This document shows positions 1-7,385 of a stretch of DNA of 21,300 nucleotides, in pieces. The DNA lies in the NCBI GenBank assembly GCA_002435835.1, contig DIVM01000166.1:1-21300 (forward strand), written 5' to 3'. Origin of the DNA: Firmicutes bacterium UBA6132. GTDB lineage: Bacteria > Bacillota_A > Clostridia > Tissierellales > Sedimentibacteraceae. A model generated the notes under the pieces. It made no database searches and was not told the origin of the DNA. It saw nothing but the letters and a program-made list of their open reading frames with translations. The position numbers and the translations under genes are program-made. The stretch's first letter is position 1. The number at the start of each line of letters is the position of its first letter.

Positions 1-447
1 TTTTGTCTAAGTGATACCCTTGAAGCATTAAGGTTAAATGAATTTACAATAGATATGATTCAACAGATTGGAAGAACAACTATTAGAAACGGTGATGAAT
101 CAAGTGTTTATATGATTGGCAAAAATGATGAGTTAGTTGAACATCTATGTCAATATTTTGATGCTAACATATATGATTGGGTAACAAGATTTTATAATGC
201 TTTTAATATTGATAGAAATAAGGGCAAGCCAAGATATTATGCAAAAGATTACATATTAAGTAAATTAAACAAAATAGGGGATTTTGTTTATAAGGGAGAC
301 GTAAAAGAGCATTTAATTAATAATCATGGTGTTAATTTTTATACGGCAGAAAAAGTCGTACAAGATAAACAGTTGAAAAACCATTTGTCTATCTTTGGAA
401 TTGAGCAGAATCCAAATAATATTCAACAGTTCAAGAAGTTGCAATAA
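1..447 (+). CDS. Unrecognised protein, C-terminal part (5' end outside window)
   Basis: The reading frame is open from the first base to a TAA at 445-447, so the gene starts upstream and about 148 residues are visible. I do not recognise the family. The last 60 residues (from about AKDYILSKLNKIGDF) alternate Lys, Asn and hydrophobic residues and look like a small helical, possibly winged-helix, domain. There is no signal peptide or membrane segment in the visible part. A strong hairpin terminator follows about 65 bp after the stop. Just past codon 420 another frame stays open to about 510 and encodes a protein-like stretch (see findings), so the natural C-terminus could have been changed by a frameshift. 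Its position beside a resolvase and a nuclease-domain gene suggests it belongs to the same accessory island; that is inference. Confidence 0.6.
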   Translation, partial: FCLSDTLEALRLNEFTIDMIQQIGRTTIRNGDESSVYMIGKNDELVEHLCQYFDANIYDWVTRFYNAFNIDRNKGKPRYYAKDYILSKLNKIGDFVYKGDVKEHLINNHGVNFYTAEKVVQDKQLKNHLSIFGIEQNPNNIQQFKKLQ

Positions 448-513
448 ATCCTGATAATGAATATTGTGTACTCGTGAAGGTTAGTAAACTCAAGGCTTTC
501 ATGGCAATGCTTT

Positions 514-567
514 AAAAGTGGTAGATTTTCTATAATATATTATATAGAAATATTACCACTTTTTGTA
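514..567 (+). terminator. Rho-independent terminator
   Basis: AAAAGTGGTA (514-523) pairs with TACCACTTTT (554-563), with further A/T pairing inside (TTTCTATA with TATAGAAA), followed by more T. The arms are A- and T-flanked, so it can work in both directions. It ends the partial gene at the left edge. Confidence 0.75.
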
Positions 568-839
568 ATTAAAGTTTAAAGCAAGTAAAATCAATGGTTG
601 TATGGTTTTAATGAAGTGTAGATATATTATCTTTTGCAGTTTTATGTTTATTCAATAAGCATGTAAATATATAGTGTTTAAAATGTTCATTGTGACATAG
701 CATACAATGTGAACATTTTGAAAACAGGGTGTGGGGGCATTAGACACCCCACAATAAGTAGGAAGTAAACACATTTATCCTATTTTTATGTTAAAAAAAT
801 ACGATATACGATAATCTTCGATACAATTTTTAAAACTAT
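568..839. other. Gene-free stretch with two hairpins
   Basis: No coding potential was seen here. There is an AT-rich hairpin at 680-719 (AAAATGTTCA/TTGT against ACAA/TGAACATTTT, with a two-base bulge). There is also a GC-rich hairpin at 730-753 (TGTGGGG, a 10-base loop, CCCCACA). The GC-rich one stands out in DNA of this composition. Neither has a clean T-run, so their role is unknown. They lie just downstream of the minus-strand DUF2971 gene. Confidence 0.5.
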
Positions 840-1835
840 CTAATTTCTAATAGGTACAACAGATTGAACAATATTTATATTACTATTATAACCATGGTGT
901 TTTAAATATCGTTCTAATCCTTGTTTTGCTATTTCCCACTCAAGAATTGGAGATAGTGTTATTGATTTTATCAATTTAGTTTTGTCAAAAGGTAGCTCAC
1001 AAAATGGGGTAAATATTCCGTTCTTTATTATAAAATTATTTGAAATAGGTTTAATGGAATTAGTAATGGAATCTAATGGAAGTTTTAAAACAAATCGAAA
1101 TTCATTTTCATTAATAAATGCTTCATCTTTAAAAAACAATCTATAGTTTTCTATATAATTTAATACACTACCTATAACCGATTGATTGTTTATTGCGTAA
1201 ATGCTAAATATATCACCTTTTGCATTTGCTAAATTTTCTTTATATTCAGTGCTTGCATTTATAAGTAATTCTTTTAATAGCTTAATTTGCTCTCTTTCAT
1301 TATATAATACTTTTCCATAATATAAATCAGCATTTGGATTTTTAATTGTCTTAAAGCTTTCTAACATTTGATTCATGCTAATCTCTATATTATACCCTTG
1401 GTAATTATTATCTTTAACATAATAATTCCACATTCCTAATGAGTCTTTAGATGTTGATGTACAAAATACATAATATCTCTTTGGTGTAAAATTTATTGAT
1501 AATTTAGAATCTACATTATTTACTTCGATATCATCTATTCCATAGTTAGAATATATTTTATGTTGTTTAAAACTTGATATTATGTATGATTTAAACTCAT
1601 TGTCTAAATCGTTTTTTACTTCATCTAATGCCTTGTTGAATTGCTTAATTATGTGCATATATTCAGACTTATCATTAAGAAATTGACAATCAGTAAATCT
1701 AAAATTTTCATTTTTTAATATTCCATATAAGCCTTGTGGTGATGTGTAATGATATATTTTACAGTTGCTTACTGTGTTTTTGTAATTTTTTGATGGGTTA
1801 AAACACTTTATCTGTTCATTTATGTATTCTTTCAT
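840..1835 (-). CDS. DUF2971 family protein
   Basis: The product has 331 residues. It shows the DUF2971 signature near the N-terminus: IYHYTSPQGLYGILKN, then FRFTDCQFLNDKSEY. Later come CTSTSKDSLGMWNYYV and a C-terminal FKDEAFINENEFRFVLK block. These HYTs, FLND, MWxxY and ExEFR elements are typical of the family. Its biochemical activity is not established; it is thought to be a soluble cytoplasmic protein and is often found in accessory islands. There is no signal peptide or membrane span. The ATG at 1835 is chosen because AGGGG lies about 10 bases upstream, while the ATG at 1844 touches that site and cannot use it. The gene is divergent from the resolvase and shares with it a roughly 250-bp intergenic region containing palindromes. 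It may be island cargo, but no defence role is proven. Confidence 0.8.
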   Translation of the reverse strand: MKEYINEQIKCFNPSKNYKNTVSNCKIYHYTSPQGLYGILKNENFRFTDCQFLNDKSEYMHIIKQFNKALDEVKNDLDNEFKSYIISSFKQHKIYSNYGIDDIEVNNVDSKLSINFTPKRYYVFCTSTSKDSLGMWNYYVKDNNYQGYNIEISMNQMLESFKTIKNPNADLYYGKVLYNEREQIKLLKELLINASTEYKENLANAKGDIFSIYAINNQSVIGSVLNYIENYRLFFKDEAFINENEFRFVLKLPLDSITNSIKPISNNFIIKNGIFTPFCELPFDKTKLIKSITLSPILEWEIAKQGLERYLKHHGYNSNINIVQSVVPIRN

Positions 1836-1905
1836 AAATTTCATTCCCCTTATAAATATTATCATAGATTAAATGCTAAATTAAATAATATTTTAGTATA
1901 TTTTT

Positions 1906-1934
1906 ATGTTACTATTAACAATACAAAAAGTCAA
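1906..1934 (-). promoter_or_regulatory. Sigma-A-type promoter for the DUF2971 gene
   Basis: On the minus strand, TTGACT (1934-1929) and TAACAT (1911-1906) are separated by 17 bp. The start codon is about 70 bp further on. The -35 box is strong; the -10 matches 4 of 6 positions. Confidence 0.5.
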
Positions 1935-1952
1935 TCGTTTGCGAGTAAAGGA

Positions 1953-2060
1953 AGAGTCATAAAGTATTTTAATTATGAATATAAAGGTATCATAACTTTT
2001 AAGTATTGACACCAAAATTTATATGTAGTATAATCAATATATAGAGAGGTGTCATAACTT
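1953..2060. promoter_or_regulatory. Candidate resolvase site (res) or operator: palindromes and repeated half-sites
   Basis: A 28-bp imperfect palindrome spans 1986-2013: left arm GGTATCATAACTT, right arm AAGTATTGACACC, with 10 of 13 arm positions matching. A 26-bp imperfect palindrome spans 1955-1980 (AGTCATAA...TTATGAAT). A third copy of the arm, GGTGTCATAACTT, lies at 2048-2060 and matches the first arm at 12 of 13 positions. The left arms start at 1953, 1986 and 2048, so spacings are about 33 and 62 bp, close to whole helical turns. The 28-bp size and the position directly upstream of a resolvase gene match res sites of the Tn3/gamma-delta type. The central palindrome also covers the -35 box of the resolvase promoter, so binding would be expected to repress it. 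The binding assignment is inference. Confidence 0.55.
2006..2034 (+). promoter_or_regulatory. Consensus sigma-A promoter of the resolvase gene
   Basis: TTGACA (2006-2011) and TATAAT (2029-2034) are both perfect consensus, separated by 17 bp. The -35 lies inside the right arm of the 28-bp palindrome, which suggests autoregulation. Confidence 0.85.
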
Positions 2061-2084
2061 AGTTCCAAAAATGGAGGTTATAAT

Positions 2085-2663
2085 ATGGGGAAAATATATG
2101 GATATGCAAGAGTTTCAACAAGAGGTCAAGCAAAAGATGGAAATAGTATAGAAAGCCAAGAACAACAACTTAAGGAAAATGGTGCAACTGAAATTTATTC
2201 TGATAGTTTTACAGGAACAAAAATTGACCGTCCACAATTGGACAAATTATTAAGCATATTAAATGATGGAGACACATTAGTTGTAACAAAATTAGATAGA
2301 ATTGCAAGAAGTTTAAGCCAAGGTAGCGAATTAGTTAATGAATTGATAAATAAGGGAATTAAAGTTAATATATTGAATATAGGTATTATGGATAATACGC
2401 CAGCAAGCAAGCTTATAAGAAATATATTTTTTTCATTTGCTGAATTTGAAAGAGATATGATAGTTGAACGTACTCAAGAAGGAAAAGCAATAGCAAAGAC
2501 AAAAGAAGGCTTTAAAGAGGGTAGACCAAAAGAATATACACCAGTTCAGATAAAGCATGCATTAAGTTTGCTTATTGTAAATGGTGGTGAATATTCATAT
2601 AATCAAGTTGCAGAAATTACTGGTATAAGTAAAAGTACATTGATAAGAGCAAATAAAGGGTAG
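2085..2663 (+). CDS. Small serine recombinase (resolvase/invertase family)
   Basis: The product has 192 residues, the normal size for a Tn3-type resolvase or DNA invertase. The N-terminal catalytic domain starts [10 protein letters not shown], giving the nucleophile Ser11 with Arg9 beside it. DRIARS at 71-76 supplies the two further active-site arginines (72 and 75). The long dimerisation/E helix follows ([16 protein letters not shown], about 115-130). The C-terminal 45 residues hold a helix-turn-helix ([18 protein letters not shown]) after GRPKEY. It cuts and rejoins DNA through a phosphoserine link at a specific site, resolving cointegrates or inverting a segment. An ideal GGAGG precedes the ATG. 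A consensus promoter embedded in palindromes lies just upstream, as in self-regulated resolvase genes. No transposase is visible in the window. Confidence 0.93.
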   Translation: MGKIYGYARVSTRGQAKDGNSIESQEQQLKENGATEIYSDSFTGTKIDRPQLDKLLSILNDGDTLVVTKLDRIARSLSQGSELVNELINKGIKVNILNIGIMDNTPASKLIRNIFFSFAEFERDMIVERTQEGKAIAKTKEGFKEGRPKEYTPVQIKHALSLLIVNGGEYSYNQVAEITGISKSTLIRANKG

Positions 2664-2664
2664 C

Positions 2665-2684
2665 AGATAAAGCTATCTTTTTTT
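2665..2684 (+). terminator. Weak terminator after the resolvase
   Basis: AGATA (2665-2669) pairs with TATCT (2674-2678) and is followed by six T. The stem is short, so some read-through into the next gene is likely. Confidence 0.45.
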
Positions 2685-2784
2685 ACGGGGGGTAATTTAC
2701 ACTTGCAGAAAAGTAGCGTTACATTAATATATTAAGAGTACCTCTATTGATACACCATAAAATATAAAATCGGAAGGATTAGCA

Positions 2785-4203
2785 ATGAAAGATTATGAAA
2801 ACATACCAATGTTAAAGCCAATATTAGATTACTTAAATATAAATGGAGAATGTGATTATTATCATATTAAGCTAAAAAGGGTTTTAACACATTACTTAAG
2901 AGAAAATAATCAATATAGCAGTTTGAGAGAGTATGATAAATATTCATATGAAGAAATATATGAAGTTGTATATTCATATATATTTGAATATTTCACATAT
3001 TATCAATTAGATAGTGAAGTTTTAAATTTAAGAAATCCTACTGGTGACAAATCAAGAGAAATTTTACTTAATTTAGGAATTGATGAGGAATTTAAAAATT
3101 ATTTTGTAGAAATTTCACCTTATGAAACAATAAAAATTTTAAAGGAATTATATCATAAAAGAAATGATATTAGATATAAGTTGATTGCAGGGTGTATTGA
3201 TAGTGAAAGAGAATATTGGGATTTATTTGGTTGGTTCTCTATAAGAGATAATTGTGCTATGAAATTACTAAATATCAATGTATTTAGCTTTAAAGGTATT
3301 GGAATTCCAGATTATTTGGAAGAATTTTGGGGAATAGATAATTTGAAATCAGAACAAAATCCAGTGTATTTTATATTTAATGATAACAGATATGAAGTAA
3401 ATATTAAATTTTTCTATATAGATAATATAAAAAATTCTTTTTTTAGAATTAGAAAAGGATATGAATCATATTATAAAGAATATTATATTAACTGGGAAAA
3501 ATCAGGGTTTCAAAAGGATATTATAAGTGTATTATCAAAAATAGATAAATTTTGTCATAAAAATTATAAATATCCTAACATAAAGTTTGAAAAGATTAGT
3601 GAAGATACTTATAAAATTTGTCTTATGCAATCTTTTAATGAAGAAATTGATATTTCTAAATACTTCAAAGAACATAAAAAATTAGAGTTGCCTCAGTTTG
3701 AAGAAGTTATTTATGAAATAGTTGAGTTAGATATTGAAAAAGCGAAGGAAATATCTAAGAAGTCTAAAAATAAAAATTGTAAACGAAAGAAAAATTATGA
3801 GAAGAGTGAGAAAGAAAATAAAATTATTGGGAATAGGGGTGAACAGGTTGTTCTTCTTGCTGAAAAGGACAAGCTTATAAAGTATGGAATTGATAATATT
3901 GATATAAGGCATATAGCATTATATGATGATAGCGCAGGGTTTGATATATTATCATATGATGAAAGTGGAGAACAAATGTACATAGAAGTAAAGTCTACTA
4001 AGGCGAAAGTAGGAGATTTAGATTTCTTTTTAACTTCTAATGAATTAGAAACGGCTAAACTTCATGATAATTATTGGATATACATTGTGTTCGAAGTTAA
4101 TACCAAAAATCCTAAAATATGGAGATTAAAAAATCCATTTAAACAAAAAAATATGATACGACTTGTTCCGACACAATATAGGGCGAGTGTTAAAGTTATA
4201 TAG
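2785..4203 (+). CDS. DUF3883-domain protein, probable PD-(D/E)XK-type nuclease fold
   Basis: The product has 472 residues. Residues 1-320 are rich in Tyr, Ile, Lys and Asn and I do not recognise them. A Lys-rich linker (about 320-345) leads to a C-terminal DUF3883 domain (about 347-455). The visible core elements are GNRGE (349-353), a conserved Asp in GFDILSY (387), and the E-x-K pair in YIEVKST (401 and 403). A final WRLKNP block follows. This E...D...ExK layout is that of the PD-(D/E)XK/Mrr-like nuclease fold. DUF3883 is commonly the C-terminal part of proteins in restriction or other phage-defence loci; actual cleavage by this protein is inference. GGAAGG sits 8 bases before the ATG. It lies 121 bp downstream of the resolvase on the same strand. 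No methylase, helicase or McrB-like partner is visible. Confidence 0.75.
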   Translation: MKDYENIPMLKPILDYLNINGECDYYHIKLKRVLTHYLRENNQYSSLREYDKYSYEEIYEVVYSYIFEYFTYYQLDSEVLNLRNPTGDKSREILLNLGIDEEFKNYFVEISPYETIKILKELYHKRNDIRYKLIAGCIDSEREYWDLFGWFSIRDNCAMKLLNINVFSFKGIGIPDYLEEFWGIDNLKSEQNPVYFIFNDNRYEVNIKFFYIDNIKNSFFRIRKGYESYYKEYYINWEKSGFQKDIISVLSKIDKFCHKNYKYPNIKFEKISEDTYKICLMQSFNEEIDISKYFKEHKKLELPQFEEVIYEIVELDIEKAKEISKKSKNKNCKRKKNYEKSEKENKIIGNRGEQVVLLAEKDKLIKYGIDNIDIRHIALYDDSAGFDILSYDESGEQMYIEVKSTKAKVGDLDFFLTSNELETAKLHDNYWIYIVFEVNTKNPKIWRLKNPFKQKNMIRLVPTQYRASVKVI

Positions 4204-4387
4204 TAATTTATGTTTAATAATTGGTTAATTAACTTCACTTATACATCACAAAAAAACTAATAAATAAACAAAATAAATAATTTGAAGTTGATTTGAACAA
4301 TGTATTTTGCTATAATTGAATTAAGATAAATGAACCGCATTTCACAATTGCGATATAAACTACCAAATGATTGTTAAAAATGGTTAA

Positions 4388-4543
4388 TTAAATAAATGCT
4401 TGAATTCCTCAAACAACAGTAAAAGTGAAGATGAAGATGCAATAAAAAATCTTGAAAAAATGATAGATGCAATGGAAGACAATGACGACATTCAAGAAGT
4501 GTACCACAACTGGGATATGCCAGAAGAAGAGGACGAAGAATAG
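4388..4543 (+). pseudogene. yebC: 3' relic of yebC (YebC/PmpR-type transcriptional regulator)
   Basis: The frame ending at TAG 4541-4543 encodes NLEKMIDAMEDNDDIQ followed by EVYHNWDMPEEEDEE. This is the characteristic C-terminus of YebC/PmpR (family form: LIDALEDNDDVQNVYHNW). Only about 50 codons remain. An in-frame stop at 4385 cuts it off, and no ATG or ribosome site fits, so the first four-fifths of the gene are missing. The native-looking terminator just downstream is still present. The truncation point near 4390-4420 marks either the right edge of the island or a deletion junction. A second, more degraded copy of the same gene end lies at 7299-7350. Confidence 0.8.
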
Positions 4544-4558
4544 TTTTGAATGATGATG

Positions 4559-4619
4559 AACACCTTAAATTTTATTATGTATATCAAAGAATACTAATAA
4601 TTTTGGAGGTGTTTTTTAT
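4559..4619 (+). terminator. Terminator of the former yebC gene
   Basis: AACACCT (4559-4565) pairs with AGGTGTT (4607-4613), and the arms extend imperfectly inward (8 of 12 further positions). A T-rich tract follows. Confidence 0.7.
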
Positions 4620-4708
4620 TTTTTTAAATATTTAATGTCGCATCATTCAAGTTTAACTCCATAAATAAAGAAGTTTAATAATGTTTTAATTATATAAGTT
4701 TATGGTAA

Positions 4709-4933
4709 TTTATTAAAAATTTTGAACACACGTGGCCATATGTTTATGAGTTAGAAGATTCTTTTACAATTGATAAGTGTATATGGGGTTCTGATTGGCC
4801 ATTTCTAAGAGCTCCAGAACGAATCGATTATGGAACATTATTAAAAATTGTGGAGAAAATCTTCCCTAATGCTGAGGAACGCAGAAAGATCATTTTTGAT
4901 AATGCGTATAAAGCGTTTGGTTTTGGAGGATAA
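4709..4933 (+). pseudogene. 3' relic of an amidohydrolase-2 family gene
   Basis: The frame from a stop at 4706 to TAA 4931-4933 encodes about 74 residues. They include IWGSDWPFLRAPERIDYGT, then NAEERRKIIFDNAYKAFGFG. The GSDWPF motif carries the conserved metal-binding/catalytic Asp near the end of the TIM barrel. The DNxxxxFGF ending is typical of amidohydrolase_2 (PF04909) enzymes such as pyrone-dicarboxylate or related lactone hydrolases. The N-terminal two-thirds with the HxH metal site are absent and no start codon with a ribosome site exists. It is therefore a truncated, inactive remnant. It probably once belonged with the oxidoreductase and LysR gene downstream as a small catabolic cluster; that link is inference. 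Confidence 0.75.
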
Positions 4934-5002
4934 CGTAACGATTTTGGATTATATGAAAAGTTAATATAGAAAAAATTCATACATTATATGAAAATTCAGT
5001 AT

Positions 5003-5031
5003 TTGTTCTTTGGTTTTTATTAGGATATAAT
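5003..5031 (+). promoter_or_regulatory. Sigma-A-type promoter for the oxidoreductase gene
   Basis: TTGTTC (5003-5008), 17 bp, TATAAT (5026-5031). A start at about 5038 would leave a leader of roughly 60 bases before the ATG at 5101. Confidence 0.6.
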
Positions 5032-5100
5032 TTAAATATCAAAAGCTTAACTCATTTAAAGCTAAAAATATTTATTCGAAATGCTATGGAGGATTTTTAT

Positions 5101-6282
5101 ATGAAAAAAGTAAAACCGGTATGCGTTGGAGTAGTTGGAAGTGGATATGCTGCTTATTTACATGGAAATGGATATGAAAAAGTAAGTGGTGTTCCTGTTA
5201 GGCTTAAAACAATAGTGGATATTGATTTGGATAAAGCTATGCAAGTAAAGGATAGATATGGTTTTGAACAAGCAATTACTGATTTCGATGAATTATTAGA
5301 AGATCCTGAAATAGATGTGGTAGATATAGTTACTCCTCCAGTATTGCATCCTACTATGATAGAAAAAACATTGGCTGCAGGAAAGCATGTAATATGTGAA
5401 AAACCTTTAACGGGTTATTTTGGCCAAATTGGTGATGTTGCACCAATAGGTAAAAACGTTTCTAAATCAAAAATGTATGCTGAAGTTTTAAAATCAATGG
5501 ATGAACTTAAAAAGGTCGTTGATGCAAGCGATAAAAAATTTTTATATGCAGAAAACTATGTTTATTCAACACCAATAAGAAAAGCTGCAGAAATTATTGC
5601 AGCAAGAAAAAGTAAAATATTGTTCTTGAAAGGTGAAGAAAGTTTAAAAGGTTCAAGTTCTTCAGTTGCTGGAGAATGGAGTAAAACAGGTGGAGGTACA
5701 CTTGTAAGAGCTGGTTGTCATCCTCTTTCAGGAGTTTTATGGCTAAAACAACAGGAAGCAATTGCAAGGGGTGAGGTAATAACTGTAGCAAGCGTAATGG
5801 CTGATACTGGTGTAGCCACAAGTTGTCTATCAGATTACGAACACAGACATATTAGCGCGCAGCCTAATGATGTTGAAGACTTTGCAACAGTGACTATTAC
5901 TTTTTCTGATGGAACTAAAGCATTGATTATTTCAACGGATACTGTTTTGGGCGGAACTAAAAATTATATAGAAATATACTGTAATGACAATGCATTGATG
6001 TGCAATATTACGCCAACGGATATATTAAATACTTACTTTTTAGATGAAGAAGGAATGGATGATGTAGTTATTTCTGAAATGTTGCCAGCTAAATTAGGTT
6101 GGAACAAAGCATTCGTTTCAGATGAAATTATAAGGGGCTACATGGGTGAATTACAAGATTTCATGGAAACAATAGCATATGATAAAAAACCATCTTCAGA
6201 TTTTAATTTGGCTTATGAGACTGTAAAAGTTATTTATGCTGCTTATTTGTCAGCTGAAGAAGGAAGAAAAGTATCCTTTTAA
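5101..6282 (+). CDS. Gfo/Idh/MocA family NAD(P)-dependent oxidoreductase
   Basis: The product has 393 residues. The N-terminal Rossmann fold shows GVVGSGYAAYLHG (10-22) for dinucleotide binding, followed by DIVTPP (75-80) and the family's EKP motif (100-102, VICEKPLTG) that contributes the catalytic Lys. The C-terminal alpha/beta domain holds the GGTLVRAGCHPLSG segment, with the His expected at the active site. A roughly 25-residue insertion after EKPL (GYFGQIGDVAPIGKNVSKSK) is longer than in standard members. The family oxidises or reduces sugars, inositols and related polyols; the substrate here cannot be read from sequence. The ATG at 5101 is preferred because GGAGG (5088-5092) lies upstream of it and overlaps the alternative ATG at 5086. 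A LysR regulator follows on the same strand. Confidence 0.88.
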   Translation: MKKVKPVCVGVVGSGYAAYLHGNGYEKVSGVPVRLKTIVDIDLDKAMQVKDRYGFEQAITDFDELLEDPEIDVVDIVTPPVLHPTMIEKTLAAGKHVICEKPLTGYFGQIGDVAPIGKNVSKSKMYAEVLKSMDELKKVVDASDKKFLYAENYVYSTPIRKAAEIIAARKSKILFLKGEESLKGSSSSVAGEWSKTGGGTLVRAGCHPLSGVLWLKQQEAIARGEVITVASVMADTGVATSCLSDYEHRHISAQPNDVEDFATVTITFSDGTKALIISTDTVLGGTKNYIEIYCNDNALMCNITPTDILNTYFLDEEGMDDVVISEMLPAKLGWNKAFVSDEIIRGYMGELQDFMETIAYDKKPSSDFNLAYETVKVIYAAYLSAEEGRKVSF

Positions 6283-6317
6283 TTTGTCACAATTACTCCA
6301 ATTTAATGTATACAAAG

Positions 6318-6351
6318 TATAGTAAATAATGTTATAATATTATTTACTATA
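6318..6351. promoter_or_regulatory. Perfect 13-bp inverted repeat between the oxidoreductase and lysR genes
   Basis: TATAGTAAATAAT (6318-6330) and ATTATTTACTATA (6339-6351) are exact inverted copies around the 8-base centre GTTATAAT. The centre supplies a TATAAT -10 box (6333-6338) for the LysR gene, with only a poor -35 (ATACAA, 6310-6315). The site could be a LysR-type operator over its own promoter. Followed by TTTTG, it could also act as a weak terminator for the upstream gene. Confidence 0.55.
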
Positions 6352-6382
6352 TTTTGAATTATATAAATTTGAGGTGACTGAT

Positions 6383-7276
6383 TTGAACTTGCAACAATTA
6401 TATTATTTTAAAACAATAGCAGAAAATGAACAGTATACTAAGGCATCTAAAGTATTAATGATTTCACAGCCAACTCTAAGTCATTCCATATCAGAACTTG
6501 AAGAAGAATTAGGAGTGCCACTGTTTTTTAAACAGGGCAGAAATATTAAGCTTACCAAATATGGAAGCGTATTTTTAGACTATGTTGTAGAATCTTTGGA
6601 TAAAATAGAATTAGGGAAAAATGCTATAAAAGAAATGCTAAATCCTGATTCTGGAACTATTACTCTGTCATTTGTAAGTTCGCTAAGCACTCATTTTATA
6701 CCATATATGGTACGTCAGTTTTATGAAAATCCACAAAATCTTAAAATAAAATTTAAATATGATCAGAACACTACACAAAAAATTGTAGAAGGAATAAAAG
6801 ATGGAAGATTTGATCTGGGTTTTGGTTCTAAAATTGATGACCCTGAGTTAGAATTTTATACAGTTTGTGAAGAAGAAATGGCAATTGTTGTTTCAAATAA
6901 ACATCCATGGGCTTCACGGAAATCAGTTGATTTAATAGAACTTGCTAATCAGGATTTAATTACCTATGAACGTCAGTGTGGAACTAGGATTTATGTTGAC
7001 AGTATTTTATCAACATTAAGTAATAAACCCAGAGTCATATCAGAAGTATCAACTGATACAATGATTGCAGGTATTGTTGCTGCTAATCTTGGTGTCGCAA
7101 TTATGCCTAAAATGTTTGGACTTAGCACATATGATGTTAGGGCCATTCATATTGAAAATTGGGATTCGAGGCGCAAATTATGTATGATGTGGCATAAGGA
7201 TCGTTTTATGTCTCCTGTTGTAAAAAAAGTTAAAGATTATATAATTGAAAATAATAAAATTACATCGATTTTTTAA
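6383..7276 (+). CDS. LysR-family transcriptional regulator
   Basis: The product has 297 residues, typical for the family. Residues 1-60 form the winged helix-turn-helix: NLQQLYYFKTIAENEQYTKA, then SQPTLSHSISELEEELGVPL and FFKQGRNIKLT. Residues about 90-290 are the periplasmic-binding-like effector domain, including GRFDLGFGSK and GIVAANLGVAIMP. The TTG at 6383 is chosen because GAGGTGA (6371-6377) lies 5 bases before it; the in-frame GTG at 6374 is inside that site. The oxidoreductase immediately upstream, on the same strand, is the most likely regulated gene. The usual divergent arrangement is absent. The effector is unknown. Confidence 0.88.
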   Translation: MNLQQLYYFKTIAENEQYTKASKVLMISQPTLSHSISELEEELGVPLFFKQGRNIKLTKYGSVFLDYVVESLDKIELGKNAIKEMLNPDSGTITLSFVSSLSTHFIPYMVRQFYENPQNLKIKFKYDQNTTQKIVEGIKDGRFDLGFGSKIDDPELEFYTVCEEEMAIVVSNKHPWASRKSVDLIELANQDLITYERQCGTRIYVDSILSTLSNKPRVISEVSTDTMIAGIVAANLGVAIMPKMFGLSTYDVRAIHIENWDSRRKLCMMWHKDRFMSPVVKKVKDYIIENNKITSIF

Positions 7277-7298
7277 AAGAACCTATTATTGAAAGTTA

Positions 7299-7350
7299 TT
7301 TCACGAAATTTACCACAACTATGTATGATAGAGATAGTGACGAAGAATAG
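7299..7350 (+). pseudogene. Second, strongly decayed copy of the yebC 3' end
   Basis: TACCACAACT (7311-7320) and GACGAAGAATAGT (7339-7351) recur in the same order as in the yebC relic at 4502-4511 and 4532-4544. The gap is 18 bp here against 20 bp there. In the yebC frame this copy reads FHEIYHNYV, then an in-frame stop. That resembles IQEVYHNW, so the similarity holds at the protein level too. Two exact blocks of 10 and 13 bases in order are unlikely by chance. Confidence 0.6.
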
Positions 7351-7385
7351 TCGAGTTACTATATTCAGATTTGTGAACTATATAG

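Noticed and set aside
2085..4203. A complete transposon or prophage
   Set aside because: Only a resolvase is visible; there is no transposase, large integrase, terminal inverted repeat or phage structural gene in the window.
5594..5821. Minus-strand open frame inside the oxidoreductase gene
   Set aside because: It is antisense to a well-supported gene, has Leu/Gln-rich low-complexity content and no ribosome site.
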